Below the pieces are notes generated by a model, which searched no databases, had not been told where the DNA came from, and worked only from the letters and a program-made list of their open reading frames with translations. From Siniperca chuatsi (Eukaryota > Chordata > Actinopteri > Centrarchiformes > Sinipercidae): DNA of 64,000 nucleotides. This document shows positions 46,679-58,317 of this stretch, piece by piece; position 1 is the first letter of the stretch, and every line of letters begins with the position of its first letter. The translations under genes were made by a program, and so were the position numbers. Location of the stretch: assembly GCF_020085105.1 (NCBI RefSeq), contig NC_058063.1, forward strand, positions 12,863,651-12,927,650, in the 5' to 3' direction.

Positions 46679-47019
46679 CGAAGATAGATTAGGCCAGGTC
46701 AGCAGATAAACACAAAGAAGTCAAAGCTGTTATGTTGGGTTCAGGTTTGGGCTGCACATTAAAAACCTGCGGGGGTCTGAGATGGTGCCGAATAATTACT
46801 GCATAAACATACTGCATATGTAAGCTGTTGGTACACAGCATGCCCTGCCAACTTCCTCTGTTAAACTTCAAAATGTACTATTTTTGAGCCCATGCTGAAG
46901 AGAACGGCTGTAATATGAGGAAGGGGCGGGGTGGTCGAATTTCTTTGAGCTAAATGTGTGAAAAGTGTAACTATGAGTGAACAAGCATGTGAAACAGTTG
47001 AAGTAAAAGAGCGTCAAAG

Positions 47020-49120
47020 ATGGATTTGAGAAACCAGGAGGAAGATGCTGAGAGGGAAACACCTGCAGGTTAGTTACAAAGATCATCTCCTCTAAACTAT
47101 ACTTTTATATGATTTGATTTTATATAACCAAAGACAGAACTTTAAAAATACACTTTCTCGATCAGCCTTCTTATACTGTTGAACTTGTCACCTGATGCTG
47201 CAGTTACAGGATTAACAATAACAAGCAAAGCTACAGTTTTGTCTGGTTTCAAAGTCCAAGTTTACTTTTCTTTTTCTTAGAAAGTGTCAGAGGTCAAAAG
47301 GTAAAAAAGGCATAATATGAAAAATACTTTTAAATGGTTGTGCGGATTAGTCATTGGTTAATTTTTTTTACCAATGATGTAAAAATGGCAACCATAATCC
47401 TGGTCATAGGACTTCTTTTGTATTTGGTATTATTTGATAAGTATAAATATAAGATAATACATTTAATATATATTTTTATATGATATACTGTACAGTTTTC
47501 ATACACACTTACTGTTGCTTTATAAATCTACAATCCAGCCTAATGCCTTTCTCTATTGACACTATAGGACATCATTTTAGTTTAGTTCTTGTTTCTCAGT
47601 CAGACTATATACAGACTGTGTTTGAATGACATCTCTCTGATCCTACGATTAGTTTTGTTGCACCTTTTTAAGGTGAGACAATTCACACATTTATCATTAT
47701 ATCATCATATTCATGTAGTTTGGTGACCTGACATAATAGGCCCCTTTTTCACAGAAGACATTTTGACATGTCATAGTAGGAAAAATGCAGGTGTAAATAA
47801 TAAAATGATACTTTTCTTGTTGAAATTACAAACCATCTTGGAGTACTTAATGGTGCTGAAGTCAAACTCACATCAAGTTATTTCCACTTCATGTTCATCT
47901 GTAAAAACTAATTTGTCAGTCATGTGGACAGCAGCACCATAGGTGGATCAGACCTCCAAAACTTCAGGAAAGGAGCTGATGGAGCGACTGCAGCAGTGCC
48001 TAAAGGAGTGCCATGATCTGAACCTCATTCTCCATACTGTCACTCAAAGTGATTTACACTTTCTTCTCTGATACAAACATCTGACTTCATGCAAATGTGA
48101 CATCTCAAAAGGTCTGTTAAACGAATGAAATATGGGGGCTGCATTAACTGAAAGTTTCTGGTTATATGTTAAATCTCACAGATAAAGTGGCAATGTTACA
48201 TTTTATCAACCAGCGATTCCAACACTTTCAGTATTTTTATCCTACACTTTCATCAGTGTGTCTTTCCTGCTGCGTGCAGACTCCAGGTGCAGATTGTGTC
48301 CAGATGGCTGGCTGTGGTGGAGGAGTCGCCACTACTTCTTTTCAGTGGGACTGCAGGAAAATCGTCAGTGAAACGAGAGCGCTGAGTTCTGCCAGCAACA
48401 CAACAGCAGCCTGGCTGTAATCAAAGACTCTGCAGAGATGGTTGCAAAGTGGGAGAAGATGTACTTTTGTAAATGAAAACACCATGTGGGAGGCTCTGAA
48501 GCTGTAGTAAACACCACCTTATTAGAGTCCAAGACTAGATCGAGTGGGTTCAAGACGCCAGAGCAAAATGAGCAGGATTACACAGGGATTAAGAACAGTA
48601 TTGTCACAGTGTAAAAATATTGACTCACATTGACTCACTCAGAGATGTAGATTTAAGTTCAAGTTGCTCTTGAACATAACTTTGAAGTCTAGTTTCGAAT
48701 TTGCCTTAAAGGGCTTTACAATCTGTACAAAAAAACCAAAAAGGGCGAACTCTCAGGAAGAGCAGCAGATCCCACTTCCAGGACGGACAGATAATGCAAC
48801 AAATGTCGAGTGTACAGAGTAGACAGAAATAACAATAGCAAAATTGCACTATGGAAAAGTTGAAAAACTGCCACAGATTAAAAGCATACGTTTCATAGTA
48901 AGCAGACAGAAAACATTTCTGTCCCAAAATGGATCTAAAGTCCTCTAAATGTTGCTTCCTCCTCAGGAATTTATCCAAAGTGTGATGAGGAAGTTCCTTA
49001 AGTTTCCCTTCCTGTGGGTGGGACTGACAGATGCCAAGCAGGAGGGTCAGTGGCTGTGGTGGGATGGGACGGACATCCAGCAGTACATGCTTTCCGAATC
49101 GACTGGCACACAGTTATATA
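47020..49120 (+). pseudogene. Decayed C-type lectin (NK-receptor/CD209-like) gene
   Basis: Remnant pieces in order on the + strand. A cytoplasmic-type start exon MDLRNQEEDAERETPAG lies at 47020-47068 with a GTTAGT donor. A short Leu/Gln-rich stalk piece is at about 47975-48060. A first lectin exon is at about 48279-48432 (CRLCPDGWLWW, then FCQQHNSSLAVIKDSAEM). A second lectin exon follows an AG at 48965-48966 (EFIQSVMRKF, WVGLTDAKQEGQWLWWDG). The first lectin exon has an in-frame TGA at 48369-48371 where Trp (TGG) is expected in the Gln-Trp-Asn-Glu-Ser context. The final lectin exon with the terminal cysteines and a clear membrane exon were not found. Host gene remnant, probably not functional. 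Confidence 0.65.
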
Positions 49121-49130
49121 TTATTATATA

Positions 49131-50018
49131 ATATATACATATCATATTATATAGGTGAACTATTATCCTCCTTTTTTCCACTGAATCTACTTTAACCAGA
49201 TTTTAAGACATCATTTTGGTAACATGCACACTCATTTGTTCAGTCAAGTGATCAATAAATGCAAAAATGTATTTGTGAATCTATTATCTCTGTAAGACAG
49301 TAAAATATTTACTATGTGGGTGAAATGATGAAGATTTTTCTCTCCAATTGTGAAAAAAGCCAGAGATAAGTATCAAAGACAACATGATATGTATATGAAA
49401 TATTTATTACGTGCATATCTGAAAGTGCATTATAAAGTGCAAGCGTGTATGTTGATGCAGAATGTGTTCACACTTTCATGTCTACACATAAATCTGGATG
49501 TTGTAGAAATCTGAGTGACATTTTTCAACTTATTTAGCTTTTATCTTAAAAAATAAAATAAATGTCCATTTTATAAAATAAATATTTTTGTTTTTACTCA
49601 AAGTTTAGTTTTCAAAGTTTGTGTTTCTCAAGGTCTGATAAAACTCTTCACAAATTTGTAGCGTGCTATGATTAGAAATATTAACAATATTATACTATAC
49701 TATATTAACAATATCGTTTAGCACTTTGATATAGTTCAGTCTTTGTTTACATGTCTACCCGTGTTCAAAACCAGTTTTTAATTGAAGCGTAAGAGATTTA
49801 AAATTCTGTTAAAGGGGAGAAATTGACATATGTATTTAAAGTAACATTTGGTGAAGGAAAATTCATGTGTTTTTCAATTAATTTGAAATCTAACTGATGA
49901 CACCACTTTTTAAAAAAAAAATCATCATCTTTGTGCATATTTAGTTTTCTGTATTATTTGGTCAAGTCAGTTTTTGTCAAAGTGAAAGCGTCCAATAAGA
50001 GTTGTTAAGGTTCAGGTC
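49131..50018 (-). other. 3' flank and probable 3' UTR of the SPRY gene
   Basis: AT-rich, with no coding exon on either strand. A minus-strand AATAAA (TTTATT at 49403-49408) lies about 610 bases downstream of the SPRY gene stop and could end its transcript. Confidence 0.4.
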
Positions 50019-53000
50019 TCAGTTTACTGAGATTTTATGTGGTGGGATGATTCTCAGTAGTGTACGACCATCCAGCGGGGCAAACAGAGGGTACAGCTTC
50101 CCTTTGAAGGTTCCGATGAAGGTGTAGATGTGGGACTTTGTTTCTGCGTTGTAGAAGGAGATCTGGCCCTCTTCGTAATCCAAGTAGATCCCCATGCGTC
50201 GAGGCACGAGGCCGATGGGCAGCAGCGTCTCTGGCTTGGTGCAGACGTAGAACTGGTTCGTGCTGCGCCACAGGGTCCAGTAACCCTGCTTTGGGGTCAT
50301 GGGGAACCGGCCATGGCGCTCTGAGTTGGCGGTGGTCAGTCCCACACGCCAGTAGCCATTGTTGGCTATGTCCACCTCCCAGTAGTGGCGGCCGCTGCTG
50401 TAGCCCTCCCAGCCCAGCACGCAGGGCCAGCTGTCGAAGCGCTGGGAGCTGTAAGGCAGGTCAGACTCTGACATGCCCTCCTGGACCCTACGCTGGTCAT
50501 CTGACAGCAGCAGCCAGGGGTGGTTGGTCATGGAGTCGAGAACCACATCAGCTGATAGGAAAAAGAGAGTGTCAGCACAAATGAGCTTTTACGTACTGTG
50601 AATGTGATGTTTGCTCTTTGTCTGTTCTATGTGAGATAAGATGACGAGGAAGTGAAGGCTAATCTTACCTGCTGCGCTGCAAATCCAACTCCAAACTGAA
50701 AATAGAGACACAGACATTATGTTAAAGTTGCAGTGGATAAACAAGGGAAATGTTTATTGTACATAGTCTAAACCAGTGATTCCAGGGATGTGAACAAAAA
50801 ACTGAACTGATTTTAAAAATTCACACCTGAGTTGGGGATGTATCTTGGAATTCCTGCTTCCCAGGTCCTTTGCTTTGCCAGTAGCCATAACTGTGGAATC
50901 ATCATCTGAAAAGGAAAAAAAGAAAGATAAAATGAAAATGTATTTTATAAGAAAAGCAGTTTTATGTGGTGATTCCCTAATTCTGCCTTCCCTTATGACC
51001 ATGGAGTTTGCAAATATAATCATGAGCAGTACATCTTGTAAATACTGTGCAAACCTTCCAGGAAACCTTTTTTCATTAGAGCAAAGAGCAGTTTATTGTT
51101 ACTGCACAAGTTGTACACAAGAAAAGTCATGTGAAGTATGCCTTAACTCCAGGTGAAATAAAGTAAAACCAGGCACCAAACACATAATATTCATATCAAG
51201 AACTTTGCTATGTACACCACACCATCATCTGCAAATGTGGTGATAGTTTATCTGCAGAGTCTTCACTATCAGTTATTATTGTTGCTTATCCGTTTATCAG
51301 GGCAGAGACAGATCAGGGTCATAATAACTGAATCACGCACGCATTCAAAGAGCAGGGTTTACTCACATCACGCCTTATGTAAAGCCGTTTCATAACCTGG
51401 TCATGTCTGCACTGCTTGGCATCAAACAACTTTCTGTTTTGGTTTTTGAATTAAAGCCAATAGTTTTTTTTGGCTTTAACTATGGTTTATTTGTGCGTTA
51501 TCAGAGCAATTAAAATGTTTATCTTTGAATTCAAGTGACCTCCCATGGTTTCTATTCATTTTGGCCTCCGAGGAACCCAATTTGTTACACAATTTTATGG
51601 TTTATCTTGGAAGTTATTTCCTTTTTGTTTATTCAGCTTCAACTGGCCTATTTATAGTAGTATTTTATATTAGTATAATAGTATTTTTTTAAAGAATTGA
51701 TGTGGTAGAAATGTTAACTTGTGACTCAACAGTTCCTCACCGTGCTGTCTTCTTTGAGCAGAGACCAGGTGATGAACTCCAGCAGAGGCAGCAGGTTAAC
51801 CAGCCGTTTCTTCTTCAGGCACAGCAGGCGCAACGCTTTACCCAACTCGTCACTCTGCACACCGCAACCCTGCAAACACAAACCCAATACTAATTTCAGC
51901 TACATCATTTGGCACTGTTAAAACACTCTCTGGCAAAATGCTTGCTGGAACTAAAACCTTTCCACAAGTTTTTTGGACTTGTGCTTTTAGGTTTAGGACT
52001 CCTCACCTCAGTCGCCTTCTGCAGCTCCTTTGCCCACTCCATGATCCTCAGTTGTGCCTCCTTATTGGCATCCTTATCTTCTTTATTTTCATGTTCTTGA
52101 CTCTCAGATGCCCAGGGGGTCGCCTTCAGGAGCTAAAGATGCAAAATCAGTAAGTTAAGATTGATATTTTTGCTATTTCTTATATCAGAATAAGTTTTCT
52201 TTCACAACCGTAGCTGTTACAAAGATTGTACCTTCGATGTGTAATTGATAGTTACAGTATAGTCACTTTAAACACTGCAATACTTGATCACACATCGACT
52301 CGTCCGCATACTGACCTTGTCGACATGGTGGAGTTCGTCAGCCCACTCCAGGATCAGTTTCCTGCTCTCCTCGAGACTGCGCTCAGTACGACTGTCTGAA
52401 CTCTGGACCTCCTTCTTGCTGGTGCCCTCCTCTGGATCACCACTGCCCTGCTTAAACACAACACCACACACTGTCAGACACTGTCATACACTCTTAAAAG
52501 CATGATGGTGTGTTACTCTGACATCCACAGACATGGTATTTCTTTTCATTGTTATGTGGATGACACACAGTTGTACCTCCCTATCAAGCCCAATGACTTT
52601 AGTACGTTGAGTTCTCTGCAGGACAGCCTGTCTGACATCAAAAATTGGATGTCAATATATTTTCAGCTCCACTCAAATAAAACCCGAAATCCGTGTTATT
52701 GGGCCCCAACACATCACTAAACAAATACTTTATCACCTCAGAAATATTGCAAAAATCTGATCTATTTTAAATCTTAGTGATGCAGAAAGTGTACATGCTT
52801 TTACCTCCTCATGCGTGGATTATTGTAACAGTCTGTTCACTTGTCTTAATCAAAAAACTTTGACTGCAGACTGTACAGAACTCAACTGCTAGGCTGTTAA
52901 CCAGGACCAAGAGATACGATCACATCACACCTGTTTTAGCCTCTTTACATTGGCTCCCTCTCCTTATGAACCATCACGTAGTTTGAGATCTTCGGGCAGG

Positions 53001-54823
53001 GGTCTTCTGTCTGTAAAGCATATCCTGATCTTACCTGAGCTGTCTTTTTATTTTATTGTTTTTATGTATTTTATCATTCACTGTGGTATTTTATTTCTCT
53101 CTCTGTGAAGCACTTTGTACTTTGTTTTGATAAGTGCTCTAAGCTGCTCAGCCAGCTCATGTTGACAGTAATGTGAGGAAAATGGGGCACTGACTGATCT
53201 TTATTTCAGATATTTCAGAGGTCATCAGCTACACCTAATTTACAGGTCATATCAGCATAAGTTACATGTGGAAAGTTTTCGATTTACAGATGTCAGAAGG
53301 GTCAGGTTAAAGTCATATAAGCCCCTTGTAAAAAATCCGATACAGTGCTTACAGTAAGTGTTGATGATGACCCTACATGTCCTGGCCCTGTGCCTCAGCA
53401 CTGCAAGTCATATAACCAGGCTGTAAAAGAGTCAATAAACGTGCATCCTATCAGCATCCACCCCCCAGTTAACCCAGCCATCTGAAGCATGAACAAGCAA
53501 TAATTATCGTTTCCTGTAACAACACTTATCAATCTTATTATGCATTGAATCTGTATCTTGGGGGGAAAAAAGCAATGAACTGTAACTGAGGGTATTAAAT
53601 AAAAACTTTTGTAAGATTTATATCCAGCTATGAGCTTTTAACAGGCTGAAATGAACAACCACATGAGCCTGTGGCACCTTTTTTCTCTCATCTTCCTGCC
53701 AGAATCAAAAGGCTCTCATCTGTTTTTTGGTCGACTTATTTCCTGAGCTGGCAAACAACCCACAGTAGCCTCATAAAAATGAGGCAAGCAAACCTTTAAG
53801 ATCACTACTCCTTGTCTTGTTCCTACAATCCACTTTTAAGGCATTCAAATACATGCGCTGTATTTCTGTATTTGTTCTTTGCCCTGAATTTACACTGTAA
53901 GACTGCTGTTAATGAGTAATAACATTATTATGTGTCTTATATCTTTTCCTTCCTTTCTTCTTTCCTTCCTTCCCTCATGTCCTACCTTGCAGACTTGGTC
54001 CACTTGCTCCTTCCAGTGATTGATGAACTGCACACACTCCTGCAGGCTTCGTAGATCTTTCAGGCAGTTCTGACGAGGATGTTGCTGCTGGAAGCACAAC
54101 CGGTCAAATTTAAATGTTTATTCCTACTGCAGGTTTTTTTATGAAAAACCCAAATGGGAAATTCATACAGGTTTTTAAAAAATGACCTCAACCTCAAGGT
54201 AAAAAACAAGGATGTTTCAGGTACCTGTGAGTGTTTTGTGAGGCTGTTGGTGTTGGCAGGTCTGCTGGGGGCTGAGCTGTGAGCCTGGACGCTCTCCTCA
54301 GGCAGGTTCCAGCGCACAGCCCCGATTGAGCTGCTCTGGGTGGTGCTGCTGTCCTCCGCCTTCAGCAGTATTCTCACCCCTGCGATTGGGGGGGGGACAA
54401 ATTCTGGATGAAACATGTCTTTTGAGTCTCAGTTAATATCAGTTCACATGGCTGATTTCCAACAGAAACATCCAGCAGAAAATGAGGGGAAAAGGAAGTA
54501 AATCAAGGTAAAATAGTACTGATACTTCCAAATAGCCAACAAATGTGATTATTAGCCTTTCAGAGTGGCTTGAAGGGTGTCACAATCAAGCCTTTACAGC
54601 CACATTTATATATCAGCTTGGATTAAAACCATGAATGATATACTTTAAACATTTATGAGCATCTGATTGAGTATAAGTGCCATGATGTCACATTATCTCC
54701 CCACACTGGGAAAAGGTTGTAAGCTATCAAACACACACTTAGCAGAAAGGTGCCATTCATTGGCAGTGAAGAATATAACAAAAACCTACTTTTATCAGTT
54801 TTCATGATACTTTTCAGCTCCAT
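50019..54823 (-). CDS. PRY/SPRY (B30.2) protein with tryptophan helical repeats
   Basis: Coding exons 5' to 3': 54823-54790, 54379-54225, 54087-53986, 52450-52316, 52132-52007, 51869-51741, 50905-50827, 50695-50669, 50551-50019; 439 aa, one frame. The last exon alone encodes a PRY-SPRY domain (about residues 263-439): ADVVLDSMTNHPWLLLS, LGWEGYSSGRHYWEVDI, a YWRVGL strand, GIYLDYEEGQISFYN, LYPLFAP. Such domains are protein-interaction modules in TRIM and butyrophilin families. No RING, B-box or immunoglobulin domain precedes it. Instead a Ser-rich segment (about 12-63) and successive helical exons each end in a W-centred helix: FINHWKEQVDQVCK, LILEWADELHHVDK, RIMEWAKELQKATE, then FITWSLLKEDST. 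The acceptor of exon 4 is ambiguous by one codon. Start taken at the first ATG in the 54839-54790 exon. An L2 fragment lies in one intron. Orthology not recognised; probably cytoplasmic. Confidence 0.8.
52505..53150 (+). mobile_element. 5'-truncated L2-type LINE fragment (reverse transcriptase region)
   Basis: Opposite in strand to the SPRY gene and inside its intron (52451-53985). The translated start reads SFHCYVDDTQLYLPIKP, the reverse-transcriptase active-site region with YVDD in place of the usual YADD. It is followed by degenerate matches to the LINE C-terminal end (CVDYCNSLF; the phrase around CACCTGTTTTAGCCTC then TTACATTGGCTCCC) and the 3' tail GTGAAGCACTTTGTAC near 53105. Multiple frame breaks; inactive. 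Confidence 0.75.
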
Positions 54824-54876
54824 GGTGATGTCCTCACTCCTGTGGAACACGTGAAAAAAATTTAATGTTTGGTGAA

Positions 54877-55330
54877 CAGTGGTGATAGAAGTACAAACAG
54901 CAATATAAAAATACTCCATTACAAGTAAAAGTCCAGCATTGAAACTGTCACTTAAGTAAGTGTTAGTAAAATGTGCTTTAAGTATCAAGTCTAGTCTAGT
55001 TGGAGCTAATTTTAACTATCTCATATACTGTTGGGTAGTTTAAGACGGTGTAGTCCCTCATTGGTCCAGGAGTGTTCTATCGTAGAAAAGGTTTCAGTCG
55101 TAGTCATCTGGACACTGTTTTCAGAATCAAGACGTTTCGGCTCCCATCCGGAAGTCACTCTCAAATGTGAATTTGTGAATTCTCAATTGAGAGTGACTTC
55201 GGATGGGAGCCAAACGTCTTGATTCTGAAAATAGTGTCCTGATGACTACGACTGAAACCTTTTCTACGTTGGGTAGTTTAGTTAGCAATATAACACATTT
55301 TATAAATATTGCAAGATTTACGTTTTCTTT
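54877..55330 (+). mobile_element. hAT-like repeat (AGTAAAAGT family) interrupted by a palindromic insertion
   Basis: Starts with CAGTGGTGATAGAAGTAC, the family end, and continues through the AAATACTCCATTACAAGT and AGTAAAAGTCCAGCATTG blocks and GGAGCTAATTTTAAC to GTTGGGTAGTTTA. There a 225-base insertion interrupts it. The family text resumes after a second copy of GTTGGGTAGTTTA at 55268. The right end is unclear. Confidence 0.65.
55043..55267. mobile_element. Palindromic insertion flanked by 13-bp direct repeats
   Basis: Flanked by perfect GTTGGGTAGTTTA repeats (55030-55042 and 55268-55280), read as a target-site duplication. The insert has a 39-base leader, then an 83-base left arm (55082-55164), a 22-base loop, and an 81-base right arm (55187-55267). 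The arms are complementary except for a few single differences and two extra bases in the left arm. The insertion post-dates the host repeat. I recall this arm sequence from other fish genomes but cannot name its class. Confidence 0.7.
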
Positions 55331-55774
55331 GTCATGAAAATTCAGAATAAGTTTATAAACTATACTTTGCTCTACGATTAATTTCTTTGACTGTAAATGA
55401 TAACCAACACCTGCCAAAACAATTTAATAATTTGTCATATTAATATATATATATATCATTTATATATAATTTTTAGGTCAGTGATGCCTGAATATCAATT
55501 TAGAATATGAGGCAAAAGTTAAGAAAAAAAGCCTTTTCTTCAGGTTTGTGATCACATGCAAAAAACAGTAATTGACTCTACAATGTTGAATGTTACATAT
55601 ATTTATACCCACAATGCAACATAATTATTCTGAAATAATAATTAAATTCAGAAGAAAATGTTAAAATATTCAACTATGTTATAAATTCTGTCTTATCACA
55701 CAGACCTGTACCACAGACATACACTGTATACTGTATGTAACCTATGCTGATATTCAGAGTTCATCACGTCGTAC

Positions 55775-55965
55775 CTTTAGTCTCAGGAAGAGGTGGTGCA
55801 GCTTTGCTGGTGGAGAAGACTGGACAGCCACTGCTCTCTGATCAGCGTATTTGTTCCTCTCTGCGTCTCCCTGATCTTTGGACTTTTTTATGGCATCTGA
55901 GGTGCCAATGGAAACTCTCTGAACAGCTCTCTGACACGAATCCTCTCAGCTTCCCGGCAGCTGCG
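55775..55965 (-). other. Probable 5' non-coding exon of the SPRY gene
   Basis: On the minus strand a good donor (CTAAAG/GTACGA) ends a locally less AT-rich segment at 55775. Splicing to the acceptor before 54839 would place a GAGTGAGGACATCACC leader before the chosen ATG. The segment contains a two-codon upstream frame (ATG CCA TAA near 55894-55886). Its 5' edge is unknown. Confidence 0.4.
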
Positions 55966-56639
55966 GGAATGTTTACCATGAGGGCAAAAAGCCATGAGTT
56001 TTTTTAACAGTGATAAGTGCATCTCCTCTCCACCATAAACTGCCATAAAAGGAGGAGGTAAAAAAACAAAACCTTAATAAAGATTTGATCATAATCTTAT
56101 ATCGTGTGTAAATGAATATAAAAGTGATGTTTTAAGGCAGTTTTAAAGCACACCTTTTTCAAGAAATGTTTTAACGCCATGCCATTTATACTTTTTCCCT
56201 ATTTTTTCTCTCTCTTCTGGTTGTGTGATTCATTTAGTTACCTTTTTACTTCCTGGTCAGCTACGGTAAGAAACGTCAAAGAAAAACCTGTTACATCATG
56301 GTCCTACTCTGTATGCAGCATCATCACCCTGTAGTCATCAGACTAATAGGCCATAAATACATCACACTGGACCAGACAGTATTTATTGCCTTTGGTGGTC
56401 AAAGCAGCAGTGACATGAATGTTTAGGCCTGCTGGAATACATGAGGATGCACTTGCAGCTGTGAGGCAAGGCAAGTTTATTTGTGACAAAACCATCTGCC
56501 AAATGAATGAAATGTAATGTAATTTCACTAATCTAGTGTAACCAGTGAACCGCTGTGCTTAAACCTGGAGTCAGTGTTTCAGATATGTCTTTATTTGTCT
56601 CTGTTTTCTTGTTCTAACTTTCTATAAAAATTTAATCTA

Positions 56640-56769
56640 TAACATCTGCATCATAGTCTGCAGAATAAACAGGACTAAATAGTAGTACAATGTAGCGTAA
56701 CATGGGAGTGCCTCAAACATTTACATAAGTACAGCATTTGAGTAAATGGCTGTAGTTATTCCACCACTG
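56640..56769 (+). mobile_element. 3' end of an AGTAAAAGT-family hAT-like repeat
   Basis: Ends with ACAGCATTTGAGTAAATGGC then TTATTCCACCACTG, the complementary terminus of the family seen at 54877 and 2787. It could be the far end of the copy at 54877 or an independent fragment. The left edge is approximate. Confidence 0.5.
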
Positions 56770-57295
56770 ATTAAAGAGGACCATGACTGTGACATGTTAT
56801 CATACTGGATTACTGTGTGCAGGTAATATTCATGCAGCCATGGCAACAGAGAGGACAAAGTTTAAACATTGTTATGAAAAAACCATTGTCATGTCATGTC
56901 TTGGCACATTTCAAAGTCAACTTGAAACCGCCTGCAAACATGTGTTTATAGGAAATGAAAATCAAACCACTTCCTCTACAAGTAGCAGTTTCAGATTTAT
57001 TTTTAAATGCAGGCAAATCTGTGACACTAGAACAAATGTATAAAAAAAAATAATTCCAAACTCATTTATTTAAGGTTCTTTTTATATGTCTTCATATCTT
57101 TATAATCTCACCAGAAGACACTTGTTTGCATATATAAAAGTCCGAAACAAGCTACAGTGTGCTCTGTCAGCACGGTACCTGACAAATATGTACATACAAC
57201 TAAATGCATAAGAATGAGATGTATTTTGAATCGGATGCTGTCTGTTTGTCAGATATTCAGCTTCTTCTCGCGTGCAGGATTTGTCCATGATATGT

Positions 57296-58278
57296 TTAGT
57301 TCCAGTTTGTGAAGAACTGCTTGAAGATGATGGTCTCCTTCCCCTGTGGCAGTATCTCCACCTGCAGCACAACGCACACAAACCTTTACTGCTTATTGTA
57401 TAGATAAAGAAGTTACAGTAAATGTACTGCAGGTGATAATCCAGATATGTACATCAGAACCAGCTGGCGTGAAGGCTGCAGGAGCCAGATCTGGTGATAT
57501 ACTGAGAGAGCAGCTATAATAACATTTACAGTAAGTGTGAGACTTTATAGATGGTAATGTTTAATTTGAGTTAGAGTCATGAGCAGTACCTGTGTTTTCA
57601 TCCTGGGGTACTTCATTTTTTCGATGAAGTTATCCGCCATCTGTAGGGCCACCTTCTTCTCCTCAGCATTTGCTCCGTTACCTGACAGTCGATCAATGAA
57701 TGACATTATTACCGGCAGTTTAAGAGATAAAGCATATTGCTAATTTCCTCAAAGCAGGATTATAGATGGACAGTTTGTTTTGTTGGTTTGTTTTTTAGTT
57801 AGTTTGTCATCAGCTCCTCTTTCTGTGTCTACAGAGAAAAGAAACTACAGCAATTTCAATAAATATGTAAGTATTAGTGAGAGTGAAAGTAATGTTATAT
57901 GTATGCACATACATACATCAAAATAGGCTTAAGAGATTCATATAGTTAGTGAAATACCAGCCAGGGCTGTTTCCAGGATTTTATTAATACAGAAGTCATG
58001 AGTCCTCCCAACAAACACTTCACCACCCTTCTGACCACAAACTATTATTTTTTATTTTTTATTTTCATATTTTATTCATTCAGTCAATTGTACTTGTAGT
58101 TGTACATTTTATTTTCCAACAGGAAGTAGTAAATGGTGTTTCAAAACCTTCTCCCACTGCCAGGAATGCTGAAGCTTTCATGTATTTATTGCGATGTTGG
58201 CCTAACCGCAAACATTTTGAGTCTAAAAATACTGGAATCAGCTTGTTAAAATGCTGCTGCTGTTGCTAAAACCCACAA

Positions 58279-58317
<39 letters not shown>

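Noticed and set aside
55236-55260. CTGATGA...GAAA in the right palindrome arm, reminiscent of a hammerhead ribozyme core
   Set aside because: The eight bases between CTGATGA and GAAA cannot form stem II, and the opposite arm shows that the CTGATGA wording comes from a single-base difference between arms.
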